Of a stretch of 9,453 bases of DNA, positions 1 through 7,071 are shown one piece after another. The translations under genes and the position numbers were made by a program. The DNA lies in the NCBI GenBank assembly GCA_905204385.1, contig CAJKZL010000085.1:1-9453 (forward strand), given 5' to 3'. The DNA is from an uncultured Odoribacter sp. GTDB taxonomy: Bacteria; Bacteroidota; Bacteroidia; Bacteroidales; Marinifilaceae. A model generated the notes under the pieces. The model was not told the DNA's origin and ran no database searches. It worked only from the letters and a program-made list of their open reading frames with translations. Position 1 is the stretch's first letter, and every line of letters begins with the position of its first letter.

Positions 1-154
1 CGATGATAAACGATTCATCCACCACCCTCACCATCCATCGATCCATATCCCCGTAAAGAATGGGTTCTGTCGTTTCCACCGGATTTTGAGTCCGGCCGGT
101 AAATGGTGAACACAGGCATAAAAGATAAAAGGCAAGATTGAAAATCCTTTTCAT
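1..154 (-). CDS. N-terminus of an exported protein, possibly PCMD-type (partial, runs off left edge)
   Basis: Reading leftward from an ATG at 154-152, an uninterrupted frame of 51 codons reaches the window edge. It begins with MKR and a hydrophobic stretch (about residues 4-18, rich in L, F, C), then a polar TQNPVETTEP linker, which together look like a signal peptide and mature start. The mature part reads YGDMDRWMVRVVDESFII and the next codon starts with G. From memory this resembles the start of Bacteroides exported proteins carrying the PCMD (putative carbohydrate metabolism) domain, which have a GD-[MF]-D-x-W-x-x-R-x-[IV]-x-E-S-x-I-I-G-G pattern. That resemblance is recall and has not been tested by a search. 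The gene is divergent from the efflux operon. A minus-strand TAACTTTA at 228-221 is a 7/8 match to the -7 box but has no -33 partner. That this is a real gene is fairly sure; the family is tentative. Confidence 0.6.
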   Translation of the reverse strand, partial: MKRIFNLAFYLLCLCSPFTGRTQNPVETTEPILYGDMDRWMVRVVDESFII

Positions 155-253
155 ATAATCGGTTGTTTATGGTTATTGAATGAACGTTAGTTTCCAGCAA
201 AAAAGATGCCATAATGAATATAAAGTTATGTGGAGTTTCAACTCTTTGGTCGG

Positions 254-269
254 GAAAAGCGGGCTTTTC
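254..269. promoter_or_regulatory. Perfect 16-bp dyad in the divergent intergenic region
   Basis: GAAAAGC and GCTTTTC flank a central GG, giving seven perfect base pairs. The dyad lies between the leftward exported-protein gene and the rightward efflux operon, about 31 bases upstream of the -33 element proposed for the latter. A DNA-level operator for a dimeric regulator is more plausible than an RNA hairpin, because the loop would be very tight and no T-run follows. No family consensus is recognised, so the role is inference. Confidence 0.3.
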
Positions 270-300
270 GTCGGTGAAAAGGCGGCGATTGTATATTAAA

Positions 301-332
301 ATTGTCCAGGAAAGGAATGCTAAATACATTTG
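301..332 (+). promoter_or_regulatory. Bacteroidetes-type promoter for the efflux operon
   Basis: TACATTTG at 325-332 is a perfect match to the Bacteroidetes -7 consensus TAnnTTTG. ATTG at 301-304 matches three of four bases of the -33 element TTTG, and the 20-base spacing is in the accepted 19-21 range. Transcription would start near 338-340, leaving a leader of about 50 bases before the ATG of the TolC-family gene. The next gene starts follow closely, so this is probably the main promoter for at least the channel and adaptor genes. Confidence 0.6.
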
Positions 333-345
333 TTACGTGATTCAT

Positions 346-380
346 AGGAGGATACCGTTTTGAAACAGATAATAAAATAA
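346..380 (+). other. Leader mini-ORF with perfect Shine-Dalgarno (candidate)
   Basis: AGGAGG at 346-351 is followed after eight bases by TTG at 360. From there the frame reads TTG AAA CAG ATA ATA AAA TAA, six codons ending at 380, seven bases before the ATG at 388. The Shine-Dalgarno is too far (36 bases) to serve the TolC-family gene directly. This could be a translated leader that couples or tunes expression of the operon, or it could be chance. There is no protein-level evidence for translation. Confidence 0.25.
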
Positions 381-387
381 TCGGGTT

Positions 388-1707
388 ATGATAAAATATT
401 TAAAGCATTGGATAGCGACGGGTTTGTGTTTTTTGGCATTGTCGGCAGGGGCTCAGGAGAAACCGGAACGGTGGGATTTGCAGACGTGTATTGCCTATGC
501 CCGCCGGGAAAATATTCAAATCAGGCAAAGCCGCATAGCATTGGACGAAAGTCTGGAAAATACCAAGGAAGCCAAATCCCAGCTTTTGCCTTCCCTGGGA
601 TTTGCATCTGCGCAGAATTATGTCAATCGTCCCCGGCCGGAAGCCGGCGATCATCACACCTATTCGGGTTCCTATAGCCTCAATGCATCGGTTTCTCTCT
701 ATCAGGGGGGAAGGCTGAAGAAAAACCTCCAACAGTTGAATGTACAGAATGAGGTTCAGGAACTTTCGGTCGAGGAGGCGGAAAACAATATCGAACTGGC
801 CATTACCCAGGCATTTGTGCAGATTCTCTATGCCAATGAAGCGGTAAAAATTAATGCCAATACGGTGGAGGTGTCCGAGGCCCAGCGTGATAGAGGGAGA
901 CAACTGATGGAGGCGGGAGCTTTGTCTAAAGCCGATTTTGCTCAGTTGGAATCGCAATATACGTCGGATAAATATCAACTGGTGGTTGCCAGAGCAGCGC
1001 TGGAAAATGCACGGCTGGATCTGAAGCAGTTGCTCGAACTGGATATCGACGACCGGATGGAACTGGATATCCCCGATTTGTCCGTACAGGAGGTATTGTC
1101 TTTATTGCCTTCCAAAGAAATGATTTATCGAACCTCCTTGCAGATTATGCCCGAAGTGAAATACCATCGGTTGAATATCGAGATTGCCGGTATCCAGAAA
1201 CAAAAAGCCTGGGCAGGCTATTTGCCTACCCTGGGATTGTCGGCTGGCTTGGGATCGAGCCATAGCTCGGGGACGGGCTGGAATTTCGGTTCGCAGATGA
1301 AGCAGAATTGGAGCGAAAATATCGGACTCACATTGAGCGTACCGATCTTTAGCAACCGTTCGACGCGTACGGCGGTAAACCTGGCACAACTGAGCATTGA
1401 AAATGCAGAGCTGAGTTATGAAGGAGTGCGCAAAGATTTGCTCAAGTCGATCGAAAATGTCTATCAGGATGCCGTTTCTGCTCAGGATCGCTTCCGGGCG
1501 GCTACGGAAAACCTGAAAGCGGTGGAGTTGTCCTTTCAATTGACTCAGGAACAGTTTTATCTCGGCATGAAAAATACCCTGGAGATGCTGACTGAAAAAA
1601 ATAATTATCTGACGGCACAACAAGAGTTGATTCAGGCCAAATATATGGCCATTCTGAATATTCAACTGTTGAATTTCTATCAGGGAAAAGAAATTACGAT
1701 AAAATAA
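388..1707 (+). CDS. TolC family outer-membrane efflux channel
   Basis: This 439-residue protein is the outer-membrane exit duct of the tripartite pump encoded here. Residues 1-22 form a classical signal peptide (basic start, hydrophobic core, AGA before Q23), and there is no lipobox cysteine. The mature protein opens with WDLQTCIAYARRENIQIRQS, the hallmark start of the OEP (outer membrane efflux protein) family. Two structural repeats are visible: AKSQLLPSLGFASAQNY (about residues 63-79) and the related AGYLPTLGLSAGLGSS (about 276-291). Each is followed by a beta-strand-like segment and long alpha-helical stretches rich in Q, E and A that would build the periplasmic tunnel. SVPIFSNRSTR is the usual turn before the second helical pair. 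Length is normal for the family. The adaptor gene follows after about 10 bases, so the two are probably co-transcribed. Substrate cannot be read from the sequence. Confidence 0.93.
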   Translation: MIKYLKHWIATGLCFLALSAGAQEKPERWDLQTCIAYARRENIQIRQSRIALDESLENTKEAKSQLLPSLGFASAQNYVNRPRPEAGDHHTYSGSYSLNASVSLYQGGRLKKNLQQLNVQNEVQELSVEEAENNIELAITQAFVQILYANEAVKINANTVEVSEAQRDRGRQLMEAGALSKADFAQLESQYTSDKYQLVVARAALENARLDLKQLLELDIDDRMELDIPDLSVQEVLSLLPSKEMIYRTSLQIMPEVKYHRLNIEIAGIQKQKAWAGYLPTLGLSAGLGSSHSSGTGWNFGSQMKQNWSENIGLTLSVPIFSNRSTRTAVNLAQLSIENAELSYEGVRKDLLKSIENVYQDAVSAQDRFRAATENLKAVELSFQLTQEQFYLGMKNTLEMLTEKNNYLTAQQELIQAKYMAILNIQLLNFYQGKEITIK

Positions 1708-1717
1708 CCGGGATTGT

Positions 1718-2950
1718 ATGGAGTTGGAGAATAAACAAAAAATGAAGATAATGAAAAAGAAAAAGCTTATCACGATCGGTGGTATAATACTGATCATCGG
1801 GGTTTCTGCCTGGTTTTTTCAGAGCTGTAATGCTAAAGCGAAAATTAATTGGCAGCTGGCCGTGGCGGGACGCAGTTCCATGTCGGATATGGTGTCGGCC
1901 ACCGGAACGGTCGAGCCGGTGACGAAAGTAGAAGTAGGTACTCAGGTATCGGGGATCATCGATAAAATTTATGTCGATTACAATAGTGTTGTGAAGAAAG
2001 GTCAGCTAATTGCCGAAATGGATAAGATCACTTTACAGGCCGAGCTGGAATCGCAGGAAGCGCAACTTGCCAGTGCAAAAGCCGAATTCGATTATCAGCA
2101 AAAGAATTATGCCCGTAATAAAGTGCTTTTTGAAAAGCAACTGATTAGCGATAGTGATTTTGAAACGGCTACTTATAATTACGAAAAGGCAAAAAGCACT
2201 TACGAAAAATCGCAGGCCGATATCATCAAAGTGAGAAGAAATCTGGGATATGCTGTGATTACCAGTCCGATCGACGGAGTTGTGGTCAGCCGGGAAGTGG
2301 AAGAAGGACAAACGGTAGCTGCCGGTTTTGAAACGCCGACCTTGTTTACCATTGCGAAGGATTTAACCGAGATGCAGGTGGTGGCCGATGTCGACGAAGC
2401 AGATATCGGTCAGGTGGAAGAAGGACAACGGGTGACTTTCTCCGTAGACGCTTATCCGAACGATGTTTTTGAAGGCCGGGTGACTCAGGTGCGTCTGGAA
2501 GCGACGGTAGAATCCAATGTGGTGACTTACGAGGTGGTGATCAGCGCCCCTAATCCCGATCTGAAGCTGAAACCGGGATTGACGGCTACCGTTTCTATCT
2601 ATACTTTGGAGAAAAATAATGTATTGACGATACCTCCGAAAGCTTTACGGTTTGTTCCCGACGAACAACTGGCCTCTCAAAATGGATTTTCTTTAAATCC
2701 GATACAGGTGGAGAATACTGCGCTTCAGAAAACGGTATGGGTGAAAAACGGAAATGCGCTGGAACAGAAAGAAGTGCAAACCGGAACGTCCACGACCTCC
2801 TTGGTGGAAGTACTCGGAGGGTTGACGGAAGGTGAAGAAGTGCTGATCGGCATGGATGCAGGTAAGCAGATGGCAGGTCCCCCACTGCCGGGAGAAACAG
2901 AGTCCAGTCCTTTTATGCCTAAGCCGCCGGGAGGGGGGAAGAAGAGGTGA
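1718..2950 (+). CDS. MacA-like periplasmic adaptor (HlyD/RND membrane fusion protein)
   Basis: The adaptor would link the MacB-type transporter to the TolC-like channel. From the first ATG the protein has 410 residues. A lysine-rich start is followed by one membrane anchor at about 17-35. Next come the first half of a biotinyl/lipoyl-like domain (about 64-105, with TGTVEPVTKVEVGTQVSGII), a coiled-coil hairpin (about 106-175), the second lipoyl half (about 177-212, with ITSPIDGVVVSREVEEGQTV), a beta-barrel domain (about 215-295, ending LKPGLTATVSI) and a membrane-proximal domain to about 380. The Pro/Gly-rich tail ends in KKR. The start is uncertain: ATGs at 1742 and 1751 are also in frame and keep the anchor, and TTGGAGA at 1724-1730 would favour 1742. 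C37 follows FFQS, a poor lipobox, so an inner-membrane anchor is more likely than a lipoprotein. MacA is the closest familiar relative given the adjacent MacB parts. Confidence 0.9.
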   Translation: MELENKQKMKIMKKKKLITIGGIILIIGVSAWFFQSCNAKAKINWQLAVAGRSSMSDMVSATGTVEPVTKVEVGTQVSGIIDKIYVDYNSVVKKGQLIAEMDKITLQAELESQEAQLASAKAEFDYQQKNYARNKVLFEKQLISDSDFETATYNYEKAKSTYEKSQADIIKVRRNLGYAVITSPIDGVVVSREVEEGQTVAAGFETPTLFTIAKDLTEMQVVADVDEADIGQVEEGQRVTFSVDAYPNDVFEGRVTQVRLEATVESNVVTYEVVISAPNPDLKLKPGLTATVSIYTLEKNNVLTIPPKALRFVPDEQLASQNGFSLNPIQVENTALQKTVWVKNGNALEQKEVQTGTSTTSLVEVLGGLTEGEEVLIGMDAGKQMAGPPLPGETESSPFMPKPPGGGKKR

Positions 2951-2958
2951 CGTTGAGG

Positions 2959-2986
2959 GTTTAAAGTTTATAGTTTAAAGTTTAAG
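2959..2986 (+). repeat. Four tandem AT-rich heptamers after the adaptor gene
   Basis: Four contiguous 7-base units with consensus GTTTAAA start nine bases after the adaptor stop codon. Unit 2 differs from the consensus at one base (GTTTATA) and unit 4 at one base (GTTTAAG). A G-rich purine tract follows from about 2987 to 3030. A comparable heptamer array sits at the end of the antiporter gene (9360-9387). Confidence 0.75.
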
Positions 2987-3097
2987 GATTGTGGAGGTGG
3001 AAAGAAGGGGGGAGAAAGATGGATGAGAAGGAGCGGTTTTTTAGCGGGGAGGAATAGATGCGGAGGAAACGAGGGTATAAAAGGAAATGAAGAAGAG

Positions 3098-3838
3098 ATG
3101 AATGCGATTATAAAATTAGAAGATATAAAACGGGATTTTTGGGTGGGAAGTGAGACGGTACATGCTTTGAGGGAGGTGAGTTTTACCATACAATCCGGGG
3201 AATTTGTAACCATCATGGGGACCAGCGGCTCGGGTAAATCTACCCTGCTGAATTTGCTGGGTTGTCTGGATACCCCCACCGCCGGGGAATATTGGCTGGA
3301 CGGTTTTTCAGTCCGGCAGATGGGAAAGAACGAACGGGCAGAACTGCGCAACCATAAAATCGGATTCGTATTTCAATCGTATAATTTATTGCCGAAGACC
3401 ACTGCCATCGAGAATGTAGAGTTGCCGTTGATGTATAATCCCTCGGTTTCTGCCAAAGAACGCGAGCGCCGGGCTATCGAAGCTTTACAGGCGGTGGGAT
3501 TGCAAGACCGGCTTTACCATAAATCGAATCAAATGTCCGGAGGACAACAGCAAAGGGTGGCTATAGCCAGGGCTTTGGTCAACGATCCGGTGCTGATTCT
3601 GGCGGATGAAGCCACCGGGAATCTCGATACCCGCACTTCTTTCGAAATCCTGACTTTATTTCAGGAATTGCATGGCCGCGGCCGAACCATCGTCTTTGTG
3701 ACCCATAATCCCGAGTTGTCGGCTTATAGCAGCCGGACGATCGTATTGAAGGACGGTCAGGTGATTCAGGATATCCGAAATGAGCGGATTGCTTCGGCTA
3801 AGGAAACTCTGGCTTCTTTGCCGAAGGCAGACGATTGA
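3098..3838 (+). CDS. MacB/LolD-type ABC transporter ATPase
   Basis: This 246-residue stand-alone nucleotide-binding subunit would power the neighbouring permease by ATP hydrolysis on the cytoplasmic face. All motifs are intact: Walker A GTSGSGKS at 41-48, Q-loop glutamine 93 in [11 protein letters not shown], signature MSGGQQQR at 146-153, Walker B LILADE at 166-171 with catalytic E171, D-loop NLD at 175-177 and switch histidine 203 in VTHNP. The start [14 protein letters not shown] and the spacing put it in the MacB/LolD/FtsE group. The start at 3098 is preferred because the in-frame extension back to 3023 is Gly/Arg-rich, lies in a purine-biased intergenic tract and has no family resemblance. 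In E. coli MacB the ATPase and permease are one chain; here they are separate, as is common in Bacteroidetes. A LolD role cannot be excluded on sequence alone, but the adaptor and channel neighbours favour efflux. Confidence 0.93.
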   Translation: MNAIIKLEDIKRDFWVGSETVHALREVSFTIQSGEFVTIMGTSGSGKSTLLNLLGCLDTPTAGEYWLDGFSVRQMGKNERAELRNHKIGFVFQSYNLLPKTTAIENVELPLMYNPSVSAKERERRAIEALQAVGLQDRLYHKSNQMSGGQQQRVAIARALVNDPVLILADEATGNLDTRTSFEILTLFQELHGRGRTIVFVTHNPELSAYSSRTIVLKDGQVIQDIRNERIASAKETLASLPKADD

Positions 3839-3981
3839 ATTATGGACTCCTCCGGGGAACAAGGGAAAACGAGTAGTGTTCTGCGGTGGGCGGAACCGGG
3901 TCGGAAAACTGCATCGATCGGCGCAAAATAAATAACCAGCGGGACGAGGGAAGTCCTGATAAAAAATGAATAGGCTACATT
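3839..3981. other. Spacer between ATPase and permease genes
   Basis: This 143-base gap is long for two subunits of one transporter. It contains no TAnnTTTG element, no convincing hairpin with a T-run and no recognisable gene. A 29-codon frame (3842-3931) starts three bases after the ATPase stop, in the same reading frame, and encodes a polar peptide unlike anything I recognise. It is more likely read-on of a former frame or chance than a gene. Confidence 0.5.
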
Positions 3982-5202
3982 ATGAATTTTACGAATTTGT
4001 TCAGAATCGCATTGAGGGCTTTAGGAAACAATAAAATGAGAGGTTTTCTGACGATGTTGGGAATCATTATCGGCGTGGCTTCTGTGATCACTATGCTGGC
4101 CATCGGGCAGGGATCGAAACGAAGTATCCGGGCTCAGATTTCCGAGATGGGATCGAATATGATCATGATACATCCCGGTGCCGATATGCGGGGAGGGGTG
4201 CGACAGGACCCTGCAGCCATGCAAAGTCTGATATTGGACGATTATAAGGCCATCGTGAACGAAACCCGTTATGTTTCGGCTTGTTCGCCTTCGGTGAGCA
4301 GTAGCGGACAAACCATTTACGGTGCCAATAATTACCCGACCTCCATTTACGGGGTGACACCCGATTACATGGAAATCCGTAAATATACGCTTGCCGAAGG
4401 AGATATGTTTTCCGAACAGGATATCGTCGGTTCGGCGAAAGTATGTGTAGTGGGGAAAACCGTCGTGGACAACCTCTTCACCAATGGGGAAAGCCCTATC
4501 GGCAAAGTGATCCGCTTTGGGAAAATACCTTTCCGCATTATCGGCGTACTGACTTCAAAAGGTTATAATACAATGGGGATGGACCAGGACGATCTTATCT
4601 TAGCACCTTATACAACCATCCAGAAACGTGTCCTGGCCATCACCCATTTACAAAGTATATTCTGCTCTGCCTTAAGCGAGGAACAGACGGAATCGGCCGA
4701 AGAGGAAATAGCCAGTCTTCTCCGTCGCAACCATAAGCTGAAAGAGTCGGACGACGACGATTTCAATATCCGTTCGCAGCAGGAATTGAGTTCGATGATG
4801 AATTCCACTTCGGATATGATGACGGTTCTGCTGGCTTGTATTGCGGGCATTTCCTTATTGGTAGGAGGTATAGGTATCATGAATATCATGTATGTTTCGG
4901 TGACGGAGCGGACCCGGGAAATCGGCCTGCGTATGTCGATCGGCGCAAAGGGCAGGGATATCCTGGCCCAGTTCCTCATCGAAGCCATATTGATCAGTGT
5001 TACCGGGGGACTGATCGGGGTTATTCTGGGCATAGGAGCGTCGTGGATGGTGAAGTTATTCGCCGGTTGGCCTGTATACGTGCAGCTTTATTCTGTGATT
5101 CTCTCTTTCGTCGTATGTACGGTGACCGGAATCTTCTTCGGTTGGTATCCTGCCCAGAAAGCCTCCAATCTCGACCCGATAGAAGCTATCCGCTATGAAT
5201 AA
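3982..5202 (+). CDS. MacB/FtsX-type ABC transporter permease
   Basis: This 406-residue inner-membrane subunit partners the ATPase encoded just upstream. The topology is that of MacB. TM1 is at about 22-43 (FLTMLGIIIGVASVITMLAI), a large periplasmic MacB_PCD-type domain spans about 45-275, and three further membrane helices lie at about 281-304, 330-355 and 366-388. The FtsX-family signature GGIGIMNIMYVSVTERTREI (295-314) continues as GLRMSIGAKGRDI. The C-terminus PAQKASNLDPIEAIRYE is the standard MacB ending. In MacB, ATP-driven motion of the periplasmic domain pushes substrate through the adaptor and channel (mechanotransmission). The start is fixed by a stop codon 15 bases upstream in frame (3967-3969). 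No good Shine-Dalgarno is visible. The periplasmic domain has a low-complexity DDDD stretch at 257-260, which is not alarming. Confidence 0.93.
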   Translation: MNFTNLFRIALRALGNNKMRGFLTMLGIIIGVASVITMLAIGQGSKRSIRAQISEMGSNMIMIHPGADMRGGVRQDPAAMQSLILDDYKAIVNETRYVSACSPSVSSSGQTIYGANNYPTSIYGVTPDYMEIRKYTLAEGDMFSEQDIVGSAKVCVVGKTVVDNLFTNGESPIGKVIRFGKIPFRIIGVLTSKGYNTMGMDQDDLILAPYTTIQKRVLAITHLQSIFCSALSEEQTESAEEEIASLLRRNHKLKESDDDDFNIRSQQELSSMMNSTSDMMTVLLACIAGISLLVGGIGIMNIMYVSVTERTREIGLRMSIGAKGRDILAQFLIEAILISVTGGLIGVILGIGASWMVKLFAGWPVYVQLYSVILSFVVCTVTGIFFGWYPAQKASNLDPIEAIRYE

Positions 5203-5260
5203 ACCTGAAATAAGAAAGATTAATCTGCTGCCGATAGCATAAAAAGTCATACTTCTTTTT

Positions 5261-5268
5261 TACATTTG
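5261..5268 (+). promoter_or_regulatory. Candidate -7 box abutting the histidine kinase start codon
   Basis: TACATTTG is identical to the -7 element proposed upstream of the channel gene. No TTTG-like -33 element lies 19-21 bases upstream, where the sequence around 5236-5241 reads AGCATA. The box ends one base before the ATG at 5270. If it is used, transcription would begin at or just inside the annotated start. Confidence 0.4.
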
Positions 5269-5269
5269 C

Positions 5270-6307
5270 ATGAAGATGAGGAAAAATAAAGCATTGCAAC
5301 AGATCATCCAGTTGATAGGCTGGGGAATCATTTTTGGTTTCCCGCTTTTCTTTACCTGGAAAGAGGCGGAATCCTTAACCTGGACCAGATATTTAGGTTA
5401 TGTGTTTGTGCCGGTGAGTTTTATGATTATCTTCTATCTGAATTATTTTGTTTTTATCGATCGGTTGCTGTTCCGGAAAAAACTGGTTCAGTTTCTATTG
5501 GCCAATGTCGGGTTGTTTGTTTTGTTGAGCCTGGGCCTGGATGCATGGCGCGAATATTACATTTTTCATATCCTCAACGAAACTGCTCATCATCCGGACG
5601 GACCTCCTAAAATGATGTTTATCCTAAGGGACGGAATGATGATGGCCTTGACGGCTGCATTGGGAGTTGCCATCAGGATGACCCAAAATTGGTATGTGGT
5701 AGAAGCCGAAAAGAAAGAACTCGAAAAAGCCCGCACCGAAGCGGAACTGCAAAACCTGAAAAGTCAGCTTAACCCTCATTTATTGTTCAATACCCTGAAT
5801 AATATCTATTCGCTGATAGCTATCGACCCGGACAGGGCACAGTATGCGGTACACGATCTGAGCCGCTTGCTCCGGCATGTCCTGTATGAAAATAGTCAGC
5901 AATCGGTACCTTTGGACCAGGAATTGGCGTTTATGAAAAGCTATATCGAACTGATGAGCCTGAGACTGTCCGGAAAGGTAGAACTGAAAGTGGAACTTCC
6001 GCCGGAAGGTAAGGGGATATTGTTGCCTCCCTTACTTTTTATCTCTTTGATAGAAAATGCTTTTAAGCACGGAGTGAGTCCAACCGGGAAATCGTTTATT
6101 CATATTGGTTTTAAGATAGAAGAGAACCGCAGGATTGTCTGCCGGATTGAATTCTGTAATTTTCCCAAGAAAGATTCCGATCGTAGCGGTTCGGGGGTAG
6201 GCCTGGAAAATCTGCGCAAGCGACTTGGGCTGCTTTACCCCGGAAGACATAAACTACAAACCGGATTGGAAGAAAACAAATATGTGGCGGAACTGATTTT
6301 ATATTGA
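5270..6307 (+). CDS. LytS/YehU-type sensor histidine kinase
   Basis: This 345-residue kinase would autophosphorylate and pass phosphate to the response regulator encoded 38 bases downstream. Four predicted membrane helices sit at about 12-29, 43-60, 73-92 and 117-136. There is no recognisable extracellular sensor domain, so the membrane part itself is probably the sensor. A short coiled coil (about 144-163) leads to the His_kinase domain. The motif LKSQLNPHLLFNTLNNIYSL places the phospho-acceptor at H170, the ATPase domain has SLIENAFKHG (N-box, N263), and SGSGVGLENLRKRLGLLYP is the G-box. This is the normal layout of Bacteroidetes LytTR-partner kinases. The start is 5270 or the second in-frame ATG at 5276; both lie directly beside a -7-like element. 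The signal is unknown. Proximity to the efflux operon suggests envelope stress or the pump substrate, which is inference. Confidence 0.92.
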   Translation: MKMRKNKALQQIIQLIGWGIIFGFPLFFTWKEAESLTWTRYLGYVFVPVSFMIIFYLNYFVFIDRLLFRKKLVQFLLANVGLFVLLSLGLDAWREYYIFHILNETAHHPDGPPKMMFILRDGMMMALTAALGVAIRMTQNWYVVEAEKKELEKARTEAELQNLKSQLNPHLLFNTLNNIYSLIAIDPDRAQYAVHDLSRLLRHVLYENSQQSVPLDQELAFMKSYIELMSLRLSGKVELKVELPPEGKGILLPPLLFISLIENAFKHGVSPTGKSFIHIGFKIEENRRIVCRIEFCNFPKKDSDRSGSGVGLENLRKRLGLLYPGRHKLQTGLEENKYVAELILY

Positions 6308-6345
6308 ACCGGGACATAGAATGATAACAATAGGATAGCGAACTT

Positions 6346-7068
6346 ATGCAATTAAATTGTCTGATTGTCGACGATGAACCTCTGGCGCTGGATTTGCTGG
6401 AAGCTTATGTAAAGCGCACTCCCTTTCTCACTTTGGTGGGACGCTGTACGAACGCGCTGGAAGTGGTGCAGTTGATAAAGGAAAAACCGGTAGACCTGAT
6501 CTTTCTCGATATTCAGATGCCGGAACTCAGCGGGCTGGAGTTATCCCGGATCCTTGGCAACGAAGTGAAGGTTATTTTTACCACGGCCTTCGAGCAATAT
6601 GCCCTGGAAGGATTCAGGGTGGATGCCTTGGATTATCTGCTGAAGCCTGTCAGTTACCCGGAATTTCTGAAGGCTGCCCATAAAGCATTGCCATGGTTCG
6701 ACCGATCTGCCGGCCTTCTTTCTGTCCCGGAAAAACGATCCGAAGACTCTATCTTCGTCAAATGCGACTATAAGTTGCAAAAGATAGAACTTTGCCGGAT
6801 TCGTTATATCGAAGGATTGAAGGATTATGTCAAAATTTATCTTGAGGAGCAGACCCAGCCGGTGGTTTCGCTGATCAGTATGAAATCGCTGGAGGAAATG
6901 TTGCCGGCAACTTCTTTTATTCGGGTACACCGTTCTTATATTGTAAATCTGGATAAAATTACGGTGGTAGAGCGTAATCGCATTGTTTTCGGCAAAACCT
7001 ACATTCCGGTGTCGGATTCCTACAAGGAAAAATTTCTTGATTTTATCAATCGTAAAACGATCAGATAA
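6346..7068 (+). CDS. LytTR family response regulator
   Basis: This 240-residue regulator is the partner of the kinase encoded upstream. The receiver domain (about 3-115) has the acidic pair D9-D10, the phospho-acceptor D55 in LIFLDIQMPE, the conserved T79-T80 and K100 in the LKP motif. A linker of about 20 residues follows. The LytTR DNA-binding domain (about 134-236) shows IFVKCDYKLQKIELCRIRYIEG, then KDYVKIY and the characteristic TSFIRVHRSYIVNLDKI near 189-205. All key residues are present and the length is typical. LytTR proteins bind direct repeats in DNA, and I found no convincing paired repeat upstream of the efflux operon or of this gene pair. No TAnnTTTG element is seen between kinase and regulator, so they are probably one transcript. 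Confidence 0.94.
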   Translation: MQLNCLIVDDEPLALDLLEAYVKRTPFLTLVGRCTNALEVVQLIKEKPVDLIFLDIQMPELSGLELSRILGNEVKVIFTTAFEQYALEGFRVDALDYLLKPVSYPEFLKAAHKALPWFDRSAGLLSVPEKRSEDSIFVKCDYKLQKIELCRIRYIEGLKDYVKIYLEEQTQPVVSLISMKSLEEMLPATSFIRVHRSYIVNLDKITVVERNRIVFGKTYIPVSDSYKEKFLDFINRKTIR

Positions 7069-7071
7069 TTG

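Noticed and set aside
183..191. AACGTTAGT, a full match to the degenerate LytTR half-site pattern
   Set aside because: No second copy lies at the expected spacing of about 21 bases; the nearest similar word (222-230) is 39 bases away and imperfect. A single match to so loose a pattern is expected by chance in a region this size.
15..329. Minus-strand ORF of 104 codons across the divergent intergenic region
   Set aside because: It overlaps the better-supported minus-strand frame starting at 154, has no family resemblance, and ends in a low-complexity DGEGGG tail. The 154 frame has a signal peptide and a recognisable mature start.
3023..3097. N-terminal extension of the ABC ATPase
   Set aside because: The 25 extra residues are Gly/Arg/Glu-rich, come from a purine-biased intergenic tract and do not match the conserved MacB/LolD start, which begins at [10 protein letters not shown].
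3914..4949. Shared 14-mer TCGATCGGCGCAAA at 3914 and 4936
   Set aside because: One 14-base match within a window of this length is not far from chance, and the flanks do not extend the similarity.
5226..5260. Possible terminator between permease and kinase (AAAAAG/CTTTTT stem)
   Set aside because: The stem is nearly all A-T pairs with an eight-base loop and would be unstable. The upstream TGCT/AGCA stem is only four pairs. Neither is a convincing intrinsic terminator.
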